A stretch of 7,527 nt of DNA from Nitrospirota bacterium (GCA_016214425.1 JACRON010000067.1:1-7527), one strand, 5' to 3'; shown: positions 1 to 6,507, counted from the first letter of the stretch. Program-made: numbers and translations. The notes: generated from the letters alone by a model not told the origin.

Positions 1-1656
1 CAGGCAGTAGCAGTTGATACAGGAGACCCTATGCCTGAAGGCTTTAATGCTGTTATAATGATTGAGGATGTCAATAAGGTATCTGATAACGAGATTGAGA
101 TAATAAAACCAGCAACACCATGGCATCATGTAAGAACAATCGGTGAGGATATTGTTTCAACAGAGCTGATACTTCCAGAAAATCATAAAATCAGGCCTAT
201 TGATATGGGCGCAATGCTTGCAGGCGGCATAACAAAGATTTCAGTAAGAAGAAAACCGAAAATAGTAATAATCCCCACAGGAACTGAGTTAATAGAGCCT
301 GGCACAAAATTAGAAAGAGGCGGCATAATAGAATACAATTCAAGCATACTCAGCGGCATGGCAGAGGAATGGGGCGCTGAGGCAGTGCGCTGGGCAATTG
401 TCAAGGATGATTACGAGCTTTTAAAGGCAAATATACTAAAGGCGCTTGATGCAGGCGATATGGTTGTTGTTAATGCTGGTTCATCTGCAGGGTCTGAGGA
501 TTTTACTGTTCATGTCATAAAAGAGCTCGGCGAGGTTTTTGTACACGGAATAAATATAAAGCCGGGGAAGCCAGTTATCCTCGGCATGATAAAAGGAAAG
601 CCTGTTGTAGGCATTCCCGGTTATCCGGTATCCGCAGTCCTTACTTTTAAGCTCTTTGTGAAGCCCATAATCTATAAATGGCACGGCATGAGCGAGTTAG
701 TTGCAGAAAGATTAAAGGCAAGACTCTCAAGGCAGGTCTCATCGCCGCTTGGTCAGGAGGAGTTTGTAAGGGTAAAGCTCGGCAGTGTCGGAGGCAATAT
801 CATTGCAACACCAATACAACGAGGCGCAGGCGCGCTTATGTCCCTTGTCCGTGCTGATGGAATTATTAGAGTTCCTGCAGCAAGTGAAGGCATAGCAGGC
901 GGCACAGAGGTGGATGTTGAGCTCTTGCGGCCAAGAGATGAAATAGTAAATACCATTGTCTGCATCGGCAGCCATGATAATATCCTTGATATCCTATCAA
1001 ATATACTTAAAAAGAGGCATCCGCATTTGAGCCTTTCCTCTGCCCATGTCGGCAGTATGGGAGGTTTGATAGCATTAAGACGCGGTGAGGCGCATATTGC
1101 AGGCACGCATCTTCTTGATGAGGAGACTGGTGAATATAATGCGCCATTTTTAAAGAGGCTCTTGCCTGAAAGAAAGATTGTACTAATAAACCTTGTCTAC
1201 AGGGAGCAGGGGCTGCTTATATATAGAGGCAATCCAAAGGGCATCAAAGACTTTAAGGATTTAACAAGAAAGGATATAACATTTATAAACAGACAGAACG
1301 GTTCCGGCACAAGGCTTTTGTTAGACAAGCATCTAAAGGACTTGAAGATAGACCCTCACGGCATCAATGGCTATAGCCATGAGGAGTATACGCACATGGG
1401 TGTTGCTGCTGCTGTAAAAAGCGGGGCAGCAGATGCCGGTCTTGCCATCCTCTCTGCTGCAAGGGCGCTTGAGCTTGATTTTATCCCTGTTGCAAAGGAA
1501 CGATACGACATAGCAATCCCAAAAGAATTTCATAGTCTGCCAATGATTCAGAACCTGTTAAATATTATAAGAAGTGACAAAGAGTTTAAGGATAAGGTAA
1601 TGACATTGGGCGGATATGATGTAACAGATATGGGAAAGGTGATGTATGAAAATTGA
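1..1656 (+). CDS. moeA: MoeA (molybdopterin molybdenumtransferase) fused to a PBP-like domain, 5'-partial
   Basis: The frame is open from base 1 (QAVAVDTGDPMPEGFNAV...), so the gene starts upstream; the ATG at 31 is internal, inside the MoeA motif TGxPMPEGxxAV. MoeA inserts molybdenum into adenylylated molybdopterin in the cytoplasm, the last step of Mo-cofactor synthesis. Visible MoeA landmarks are the domain III motif NAGSSAGSEDF near 472-501, then NIKPGKPV and GIPGYPVSA near 553-636, followed by the C-terminal beta-barrel (domain IV) to about 940. From about 949 to the stop lies a second domain of about 235 residues (starting NTIVCIGSHD, with NRQNGSGTR near 1288-1314) of the PBP-like type often found fused to MoeA. 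That domain resembles LysR/ModA-type ligand binding, so it may bind a metal oxyanion or cofactor; this is inference. The stop codon lies within a heptamer repeat, and tolQ starts 49 bp later. Confidence 0.93.
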   Translation, partial: QAVAVDTGDPMPEGFNAVIMIEDVNKVSDNEIEIIKPATPWHHVRTIGEDIVSTELILPENHKIRPIDMGAMLAGGITKISVRRKPKIVIIPTGTELIEPGTKLERGGIIEYNSSILSGMAEEWGAEAVRWAIVKDDYELLKANILKALDAGDMVVVNAGSSAGSEDFTVHVIKELGEVFVHGINIKPGKPVILGMIKGKPVVGIPGYPVSAVLTFKLFVKPIIYKWHGMSELVAERLKARLSRQVSSPLGQEEFVRVKLGSVGGNIIATPIQRGAGALMSLVRADGIIRVPAASEGIAGGTEVDVELLRPRDEIVNTIVCIGSHDNILDILSNILKKRHPHLSLSSAHVGSMGGLIALRRGEAHIAGTHLLDEETGEYNAPFLKRLLPERKIVLINLVYREQGLLIYRGNPKGIKDFKDLTRKDITFINRQNGSGTRLLLDKHLKDLKIDPHGINGYSHEEYTHMGVAAAVKSGAADAGLAILSAARALELDFIPVAKERYDIAIPKEFHSLPMIQNLLNIIRSDKEFKDKVMTLGGYDVTDMGKVMYEN

Positions 1657-1682
1657 AAATTGCAAATTGGGAATTTTAAATT
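1648..1682. repeat. Heptanucleotide tandem repeat across the moeA stop
   Basis: Five consecutive 7-bp units can be read: GAAAATT, GAAAATT, GCAAATT, GGGAATT and TTAAATT. The first two are identical and the later ones diverge. The array begins inside the last codons of moeA and supplies its TGA stop (1654-1656), then fills most of the gap before tolQ. No convincing promoter or terminator is visible in the gap, so tolQ may be co-transcribed with moeA. Confidence 0.6.
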
Positions 1683-1705
1683 TTATTTAAGATAGGGGGA
1701 AGGAA

Positions 1706-2431
1706 ATGCATTTAGATTTTTTATTATATCAGAATTCAATTGGTGTCTTAGATTCAAATTTAGTAGGCCTTATTACAAAGTCAGGATTGATGGCAAAGGC
1801 TGTGCTCTTGATTCTGCTTCTCTTTTCAATTGTGTCTTGGGGTATAATATTTTTTAAATATCGCGTCCTCAAAAGTGCAATATCAGGGTCCAATAAATTC
1901 AGGTCAGTCTTTAGAAAATCCACAAGCCTAAGCGAGGTGTCAAAAAAGGTGGAGCACTACAAGGGCAGCCCTCTTGCAAATATCTTTCATGAAGCGTATC
2001 AGGGTCTCACAGCTATGGCAAAGCCAAAGGCAGAGGACACATATTCTACTGATGAAAGAAGCCAGATAATAAAAAGGACAGAGAGGGTATTGCACTCATC
2101 TGTGCAGGACGAGGCGTCCTATCTTGAAAGATACCTGGTGTTCCTTGCAACCACAGGCAACATTACACCTTTTATCGGGCTCTTTGGAACTGTTCTCGGT
2201 ATTATCAGTTCATTCCAGCAGATAGGGCTTACAGGTTCTGCAAGCATTGCAGCAGTGGCGCCAGGCATTGCAGAGGCCCTCATAGCAACCGCAGCAGGCC
2301 TTGCAGCAGCAATACCAGCAGTTATTGCATACAACTATTTTCTTAACAAGATACGGCAGGTTTCCATTGATATGGATTCATTTGCAACAGAGTTTTTAAG
2401 CTATGTTGAGGAAGGCCTAAAGAGGAGATAA
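1706..2431 (+). CDS. tolQ: TolQ, proton-channel subunit of the Tol-Pal motor
   Basis: A 241-residue MotA/TolQ/ExbB-family protein of usual TolQ length. Three membrane segments are visible: about residues 28-50, about 142-172 with the signature ITPFIGLFGTVLGI, and about 185-212 with APGIAEALIATAAGLAAAIPAV. The large cytoplasmic loop lies between the first two. TolQ forms the inner-membrane channel that, with TolR, uses proton flow to energise TolA. The ATG at 1706 is preceded by a strong purine-rich ribosome site (GGGGGAAGG, 1695-1703). The operon order, with tolR starting 2 bp after the stop and TolA/TolB, Pal and CpoB next, separates it from ExbB. No unusual residues were noticed. Confidence 0.94.
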   Translation: MHLDFLLYQNSIGVLDSNLVGLITKSGLMAKAVLLILLLFSIVSWGIIFFKYRVLKSAISGSNKFRSVFRKSTSLSEVSKKVEHYKGSPLANIFHEAYQGLTAMAKPKAEDTYSTDERSQIIKRTERVLHSSVQDEASYLERYLVFLATTGNITPFIGLFGTVLGIISSFQQIGLTGSASIAAVAPGIAEALIATAAGLAAAIPAVIAYNYFLNKIRQVSIDMDSFATEFLSYVEEGLKRR

Positions 2432-2433
2432 TT

Positions 2434-2853
2434 ATGGAATTTAATCCAAGAAGAAGCAGAGAGCTGATGGCAAGCATCAATATCATTCCACTTGTTGATG
2501 TTGTTCTTGTCCTGTTGATAATATTCATGGTTACTGCGCCAATGATGTACAGGGGCATTGATGTTAACCTTCCGCAGTCATCAACAAATACAATCAAATC
2601 AGAGGAACGGATAGTCATGACAGTTACAAAGAACCGTGATGTCTATCTTGATAAAGAAAAAATATCAATTGATAGGCTTGAATATACTTTATCTGTAAAA
2701 AAGAAGCAGAATCCCAATATCACCCTTTACCTGCGTGGAGACAGTGAAGCCCTTTATGGTGTAGTTGTTAAGGTAATGGATGCAGCTAGAAAAGCAGGCA
2801 TAGATAAACTTGGCATGGTAACAGAGCCTGTATTTACTAATAAGGAGGGATAA
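2434..2853 (+). CDS. tolR: TolR, ExbD/TolR-family motor subunit
   Basis: A 139-residue protein with a short cytoplasmic N-terminus, one membrane helix at about residues 15-38 (INIIPLVDVVLVLLIIFMVT) and a periplasmic domain. Asp22 within PLVDVVLV corresponds to the conserved intramembrane Asp of the family that takes part in proton transfer. The periplasmic part, with VYLDKEKI, ITLYLRGD and YGVVVKVMDAARKAGIDKLGMVTEP, is the standard ExbD/TolR fold, which can bind peptidoglycan. The start is set by AAAGAGGAG at 2419-2427 and an ATG 2 bp after the tolQ stop, so the two genes are translationally close. TolR pairs with TolQ to drive TolA. Confidence 0.94.
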   Translation: MEFNPRRSRELMASINIIPLVDVVLVLLIIFMVTAPMMYRGIDVNLPQSSTNTIKSEERIVMTVTKNRDVYLDKEKISIDRLEYTLSVKKKQNPNITLYLRGDSEALYGVVVKVMDAARKAGIDKLGMVTEPVFTNKEG

Positions 2854-2874
2854 AATCTAATCTGTGGTGGTTTT

Positions 2875-4716
2875 ATGAATGATTCTCCTATCTCAATAAA
2901 TAGATATTCAAGATTCTCATCTGAGATAGAGAAAATGCTGCTGTTGTCTTTTGCGCTGCATATTGTTCTTATAGCCGTATTGCTTTTTAATCAATATTTT
3001 TTATTCAGATTTGCAAAGACAACAATATATGAAGTCAAACTTGTAAACCTGCCGCAGAGCACGGAGTTGTCAAATACATTAACTCCGCCGGTTGATAAAA
3101 AGGGGGATATAAAGAGCGAAAAGAAGGCTGCTTCAAAGCCTATTAAAAAGAAGGAAGAGATTAAAAAGAAAGAGGTAAATGTCCCTGAATTAAAAAAAGA
3201 GGAGGTGCGTTCGCCATCACCAAGCAGGAAGGTTGAAGAGACAAGAGGGGAAAAGAAAACAGCAGGAGGAATTTCAGGCCCTGTCGCTATTTCATCTGAT
3301 AATTTTAAGTTTCCATATTATGAGATTAGCCTGAGAAACAAGATAGAGAGAAACTGGTCTCCTCCTCCTTTGATAAAGGGTAGCAGTTGGGTAAGGGTTG
3401 TCATTGGCAGAAATGGCAAGATATTATCAACAGAGATTATAGAGACCTCTGGCAATTCCTTTTTTGATCAGGCATCCGTTGATGCCTATGCACAGGATGT
3501 TAATCTTGGTGTTATAAGGGCAGAGGCGCAGAAGATACCAATTGCAGCATTTGATATATCTGATAATGCAAAGATAAAGGGATTAAAAGAGACTGCAAAG
3601 GATGTCCTGTTCGCTGATTTAAAACGGACACAATTATTTTATCTGGTTGATGTAGAGAAGCTCGGCATAGATACAAGGGTAAATTCAGAGCCGCAGAAAG
3701 AGGTCATAAAGAGGATGGGCACCTTTGGCGTTAGCGCTGCAGTATGGGCGAGACTTAGCCTGAAAGATAAAGAGCTGGTGCTTGAGGGAAATCTTTACGA
3801 TTCTGTCAGCACAGACATTGTTGTAAGCAAGAGATATTTTGGGAATGAAAATTTAATCAGAAACATGGTTCACCGCTTTGTTGACGAGATTGTATTCAGA
3901 TACACTGGCAGCAAAGGGATTGCAAACACCCGAATTGCATTTATCTCTGACAGGTCAGGCGATAAAGAAATATATATAATAGACTATGACGGCAATAATC
4001 CAAAAAAGATTACAGGAGACAAGGCAATAAAATTGTCGCCTGCGTGGAGCCCTGATGGGAGGTGGCTTGCATATACATCCTATAAAGACGGAAACCCTGA
4101 CATCTATGTTGTGGACTTGGAGACGAGCAACCGATGGAAGATGCTCGGTTTTTCTGGCTTGAATATATCTCCTTCGTGGTCGCCGGACGGCCAGCTCCTT
4201 GCATTTACTTTAAGCAAGGACGGAAATTCAGAGATATATACTGTAAGGAGGGACGGGTCTGATTTAAAGAGGCTTACATACGACCCTGCTACTGATGTCT
4301 CTCCAACATGGTCTCCGAACGGCAGGGAGATTGCCTTTAATTCAGACAGGGGCGGCACGCCGCAGTTATATATAATGAATGCTGACGGCACAAATGTCAG
4401 AAGGCTCACATTTTGGGGCGACTATAATACATCCCCTGCATGGTCGCCAAAGGGTGATAAGATTGCCTTTGTTTCAAGAATAGACGGCAAGTTCAGAATA
4501 TGCGTGATAAATCCTGACGGCTCATTCTTTCAGCAACTGACAGATGCAAGTACAAATGACGAGAGCCCGAAATGGTCGCCTGACGGCAGGCACATTGTCT
4601 TTAGCTCAAGACGGCATGGCAAGTCAGATATATATATAATGAATGCAGACGGAAGCGAGGTGGAGAGGCTTACAAATGACAGCTCAAGCAATATCAATCC
4701 ATCATGGTCGCCGTGA
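2875..4716 (+). CDS. tolA/tolB: TolA-TolB single-chain fusion protein
   Basis: One 613-codon frame holds two Tol proteins. Residues 1-205 are TolA-like: a membrane helix at about 20-43 with the SxxxH motif (Ser25, His29) by which TolA/TonB contact the motor; a Lys/Glu/Pro-rich periplasmic linker at about 72-128; and a TonB/TolA-type C-terminal domain at about 140-203 (FPYYEISLRNKIERNW, WVRVVIGRNGKI, ETSGNSFFDQASVDA). The usual final PFPPLP...F strand of that domain is absent. From about residue 206 the chain is mature TolB: the N-terminal domain (QDVNLGVIRAEAQKIPIAAF) to about 340, then a propeller with six SPxWSPxG-type repeats, ending NPSWSP as TolB proteins often do. Separate TolB carries a signal peptide; here none exists, and no in-frame Met occurs near the junction. 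The weak ribosome site GTGGTGG precedes the ATG. Domain identities are secure; whether the fusion is real or a deletion or assembly error cannot be settled from sequence. Confidence 0.88.
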   Translation: MNDSPISINRYSRFSSEIEKMLLLSFALHIVLIAVLLFNQYFLFRFAKTTIYEVKLVNLPQSTELSNTLTPPVDKKGDIKSEKKAASKPIKKKEEIKKKEVNVPELKKEEVRSPSPSRKVEETRGEKKTAGGISGPVAISSDNFKFPYYEISLRNKIERNWSPPPLIKGSSWVRVVIGRNGKILSTEIIETSGNSFFDQASVDAYAQDVNLGVIRAEAQKIPIAAFDISDNAKIKGLKETAKDVLFADLKRTQLFYLVDVEKLGIDTRVNSEPQKEVIKRMGTFGVSAAVWARLSLKDKELVLEGNLYDSVSTDIVVSKRYFGNENLIRNMVHRFVDEIVFRYTGSKGIANTRIAFISDRSGDKEIYIIDYDGNNPKKITGDKAIKLSPAWSPDGRWLAYTSYKDGNPDIYVVDLETSNRWKMLGFSGLNISPSWSPDGQLLAFTLSKDGNSEIYTVRRDGSDLKRLTYDPATDVSPTWSPNGREIAFNSDRGGTPQLYIMNADGTNVRRLTFWGDYNTSPAWSPKGDKIAFVSRIDGKFRICVINPDGSFFQQLTDASTNDESPKWSPDGRHIVFSSRRHGKSDIYIMNADGSEVERLTNDSSSNINPSWSP

Positions 4717-4748
4717 TGTGGAGAGGGAAGGGTGAGGGGGATAAAGGA
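4717..4748. repeat. G-rich repeat module immediately after tolB
   Basis: Directly after the tolB stop there is a G-rich stretch. Its core at 4720-4739 (GGAGAGGGAAGGGTGAGGGG) is the exact reverse complement of 7316-7335 inside mutL. It runs into GGATAAAGGAAT, which joins it to the hairpin repeat starting at 4752. The same arrangement of a GC-rich module, then GGGGGATAAAG, then the hairpin core recurs at 5481-5556, so this is a composite dispersed repeat. Confidence 0.6.
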
Positions 4749-4751
4749 ATC

Positions 4752-4785
4752 TCCCCCTTTGAAAAAGGGGGATTAAGGGGGATTT
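4752..4785 (+). repeat. 34-bp hairpin repeat core, copy 1
   Basis: A perfect 9-bp stem (TCCCCCTTT at 4752-4760, AAAGGGGGA at 4764-4772) with a 3-nt loop, followed by TTAAGGGGGATTT. The whole 34 bp is identical to 5523-5556 and to the reverse complement of 6449-6482. It could terminate or pause transcripts between tolB and pal, but no T-run directly follows the stem, so it is listed as a repeat. With 4741-4751 it matches the copy before cpoB at all but two positions over about 45 bp. Confidence 0.75.
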
Positions 4786-4811
4786 TAAAATAAATTAATA
4801 TTACTTTATCA

Positions 4812-4840
4812 TGTAACGGCATTTAATGCGTTTGTATTAT
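4812..4840 (+). promoter_or_regulatory. Possible promoter or conserved leader motif upstream of pal
   Basis: The 19-mer ATTTAATGCGTTTGTATTA at 4821-4839 recurs with one change upstream of mutL (6567-6585). It ends in a TATTAT hexamer at 4835-4840 that could be a -10 box, with a weak TGTAAC at 4812-4817 in the -35 position (17-bp spacing). A separate promoter for pal and cpoB would be sensible after the repeat block, but the motif could equally be part of the dispersed repeat flank. Confidence 0.3.
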
Positions 4841-4866
4841 AAACTAAATAAAAGGAGGGTTTTAAA

Positions 4867-5397
4867 ATGAAGAAGGGTGTATTGGTTTTTATCGGCGTTT
4901 TAGTTTTAGGGTCTTTAATTTCTTTTGGATGTGCAAAGAAGGTGGAAACAGCAAAGGATGCAAAGGGTGCGGATGAGAAGGTGGCTTCAGCGCCTGCACC
5001 GACGTCAGACAGCGGTTCTCAGCCAAGGATTGAGACGCCAGTGGTGAAAGAGACATCTGCTGGCGGGCTTAATGATGTGTATTTTGATTTTGACAAATCT
5101 GCAGTAAGGGATGATGCAAAGCCTGCGCTTCAGTCAAATGCAAAGTGGCTGAATTCCAACTCTAAGGCCAAGATTAAAATTGAGGGCCATGCAGATGAGA
5201 GAGGGACAAATGAGTATAATATTGCGCTTGCTGAAAAGAGGGCGCAGGCAGTGAGTAAGTATCTGTCCACCCTTGGCATAAAATCAGAAAGGCTATCTAC
5301 AATAAGCTATGGCGAAGAGAAGCCGCAGTGCGCTGCCCATTCAGAGGACTGCTGGCAGAAGAACAGAAGGGCGCATTTTGCAGTTGTAGGACAGTAA
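4867..5397 (+). CDS. pal: Pal, peptidoglycan-associated outer-membrane lipoprotein
   Basis: A 176-residue lipoprotein. A charged MKK start and hydrophobic stretch lead to Cys22, the probable lipidation site. The lipobox ISFGC is atypical because Ser rather than Leu occupies -3. Residues about 23-66 form a low-complexity Ala/Lys/Pro linker. The OmpA-like domain spans about 69-176 and includes DVYFDFDKSAVR, the peptidoglycan-binding stretch EGHADERGTNEYNIALAEKRA and the C-terminal NRRAHFAV. Pal anchors the outer membrane to peptidoglycan and is released or mobilised through TolB and TolA. The ATG has an excellent ribosome site (AAAGGAGGG, 4851-4859; 7-bp spacing), suggesting high expression. 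A 150-bp repeat-bearing gap separates it from the TolA-TolB gene. Confidence 0.95.
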   Translation: MKKGVLVFIGVLVLGSLISFGCAKKVETAKDAKGADEKVASAPAPTSDSGSQPRIETPVVKETSAGGLNDVYFDFDKSAVRDDAKPALQSNAKWLNSNSKAKIKIEGHADERGTNEYNIALAEKRAQAVSKYLSTLGIKSERLSTISYGEEKPQCAAHSEDCWQKNRRAHFAVVGQ

Positions 5398-5402
5398 TTA
5401 TC

Positions 5403-5460
5403 AGTGAACAGTGAATGGTGAACAGTTGTCAGTAAAAACTGTTGCTATTCACTGTTCACT
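5403..5460 (+). repeat. 7-bp-period palindromic repeat after pal; possible terminator
   Basis: AGTGAACAGTGAAT at 5403-5416 is a perfect 14-bp inverted repeat of 5447-5460. A second inner stem, AACAGTT at 5421-5427 with AACTGTT at 5437-5443, lets the region fold into one long hairpin with a small internal loop. The left arm is also a tandem heptamer: GTGAACA, GTGAATG, GTGAACA. The hairpin begins 5 bp after the pal stop and is followed by ATTTTAAT, so it may act as a weak terminator or 3'-end stabiliser. That function is inference. Confidence 0.6.
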
Positions 5461-5476
5461 ATTTTAATGTTAAAAT

Positions 5477-5556
5477 AAATCTCCCCTAACCCCTCTTTTC
5501 CAAAGAGGGGGATAAAGAAATTTCCCCCTTTGAAAAAGGGGGATTAAGGGGGATTT
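5477..5556. repeat. Composite repeat upstream of cpoB (hairpin core copy 2)
   Basis: There are two modules. The first, 5477-5510, contains CCCCTAACCCCTCTTTTCC and then AAAGAGGGG, and is identical over 34 bp to the reverse complement of 6522-6555. After GATAAAGAAAT comes the second module, 5523-5556, identical to the hairpin core after tolB. Both modules occur again, inverted, downstream of cpoB. Each can form its own stem (CCTCTTTT with AAAGAGG; TCCCCCTTT with AAAGGGGGA). The region lies between the pal 3' hairpin and the cpoB leader. Confidence 0.75.
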
Positions 5557-5593
5557 AGAACTTATTTCATTTGTGATAGAAGGATTATATATT

Positions 5594-6412
5594 ATGAATA
5601 TCTGGGAAAAAGGAATTGTCTTACTAATTTTACTTGCTATCGGTCTACTGGGCTGCGCCCCGCAGGCAGAATTTATTAAACTCAGGGACGACCTTGATAC
5701 AGTTAATCGCAAGCAGAATCAATTGCAGCAGAGGATGGAGGTTGTTGAAGGTTACTTAAAGGATAGGACGACCACCTCACAAAAGGGCCAGCAGGACCTG
5801 CACAGGATAATTGCTGATTTAGGCGTAAAGATAGACCAGCTTTCCACTGATATCCAGCTCATTCAGGGCAAGCTTGAGGAGAATAACCACAGGATTTCAG
5901 AGCTTGCACAGAGATTGGATGACCAGGCATATAAGATTAAAGAACTTTCTGCAAAGGTTGCTGCTGCAGAGGGAAAGCCAAGCGCTTCGGAGAAGGCTGC
6001 TGCCCCCCCAGCGCCGCAGGAAAAAGGCAAGACAGGCCAGAATCCGTCAGATGTATATAATCGCGCCTATCAGGACTATGTAAATGGAAATTATGACCTC
6101 GCCCTGACAGGCTTTCAGGCATATCTGACTGAATTTCCTGATGCTACATTAGCTTCCAATGCCCAGTACTGGATTGGCGAATGTTATTATGGCAAAGGGG
6201 AATATAAAAAGGCAATAGAGGCGCTTGACAAGGTTTCTGTCAATTATCCAAAAAGCGAAAAAATTGCAGCGTCACTTCTAAAAGCAGGGTTTGCATATTT
6301 AGAGCTCAAAGACAAGGCAAAGGCAAAGACATATTTAAAAAAGGTTGTTGATCAGTTTCCAAACACGAAAGAGGCATCCCTTGCTAAAGGGAAGCTTGGG
6401 ACGATTAAGTAA
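5594..6412 (+). CDS. cpoB: CpoB/YbgF, Tol-Pal coordination TPR protein (lipoprotein form)
   Basis: 272 residues from the ATG at 5594, chosen because AGAAGGA (5578-5584) sits 9 bp upstream and the signal peptide then begins properly. An in-frame GTG at 5573 would add 7 residues and lacks a ribosome site. The N-terminus has a hydrophobic stretch and a canonical lipobox LLGC with Cys21, so this homologue is probably lipid-anchored, whereas E. coli CpoB is soluble in the periplasm. Residues about 25-122 are a heptad-rich coiled coil (likely trimerising), followed by an Ala/Pro/Lys linker at about 123-148 and then three TPR-like repeats (DVYNRAYQDYVNGNYDLAL, NAQYWIGECYYGKGEYKKAI, ASLLKAGFAYLELKDKAKA). 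CpoB coordinates Tol-Pal function with PBP1B-type peptidoglycan synthesis at division. The gene is flanked by inverted composite repeats. Confidence 0.93.
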   Translation: MNIWEKGIVLLILLAIGLLGCAPQAEFIKLRDDLDTVNRKQNQLQQRMEVVEGYLKDRTTTSQKGQQDLHRIIADLGVKIDQLSTDIQLIQGKLEENNHRISELAQRLDDQAYKIKELSAKVAAAEGKPSASEKAAAPPAPQEKGKTGQNPSDVYNRAYQDYVNGNYDLALTGFQAYLTEFPDATLASNAQYWIGECYYGKGEYKKAIEALDKVSVNYPKSEKIAASLLKAGFAYLELKDKAKAKTYLKKVVDQFPNTKEASLAKGKLGTIK

Positions 6413-6448
6413 TATAAACGCAGAAAACATGTTGACAAAACAATTTTA

Positions 6449-6482
6449 AAATCCCCCTTAATCCCCCTTTTTCAAAGGGGGA
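6449..6482 (-). repeat. 34-bp hairpin repeat core, copy 3 (inverted)
   Basis: The exact reverse complement of the cores at 4752-4785 and 5523-5556, starting 36 bp after the cpoB stop. The bases just outside (TTTTAAAA-type sequence) also resemble copy 1. On the + strand it reads TCCCCCTTTTTCAAAGGGGGA with the stem at the right-hand end. It may help end the cpoB transcript, but no clear T-tract follows. Confidence 0.75.
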
Positions 6483-6487
6483 AACTT

Positions 6488-6507
6488 TCCCCTCTATTAA
6501 GAGGGGA
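6488..6507. repeat. Short hairpin module within the repeat cluster
   Basis: TCCCCTCT at 6488-6495 pairs perfectly with AGAGGGGA at 6500-6507 around a 4-nt loop (ATTA). It lies between copy 3 of the hairpin core and the inverted composite module, and is followed by TAAAGGGGTGTG. It is not present in the upstream copy before cpoB, so the downstream repeat cluster is longer and rearranged. Confidence 0.5.

Noticed and set aside
753..1106. Reverse-strand open frame opposite moeA
   Set aside because: It is antisense to well-conserved MoeA sequence, has no ribosome site of note and no recognisable domain.
3096..3110. AAAAAGGGGGAT in the TolA linker as a fragment of the hairpin repeat
   Set aside because: Only about 12 bp match, in a Lys-rich coding stretch where such sequence is expected by chance; the stem partner is missing.
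3480..3500. TolA and TolB as two overlapping genes
   Set aside because: No stop occurs in the frame and no in-frame start with a signal peptide lies near the junction; the ATGs at 3482 and 3488 are out of the TolB frame. A single chain is the only reading of the sequence as given.
4367..4646. 16-bp direct repeat TATATATAATGAATGC at 4367 and 4631
   Set aside because: It encodes the same YIMNA segment in two propeller repeats, so it reflects the repeated protein fold, not a mobile element.
4752..4785. Rho-independent terminator after tolB
   Set aside because: The stem is strong but is followed by TTAAGGGGG rather than a T-run, and identical copies lie elsewhere in both orientations, so it is better described as a dispersed repeat.
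5573..5593. GTG start for cpoB, adding 7 residues
   Set aside because: No ribosome site precedes the GTG. AGAAGGA correctly precedes the ATG at 5594, and the signal peptide begins well there.
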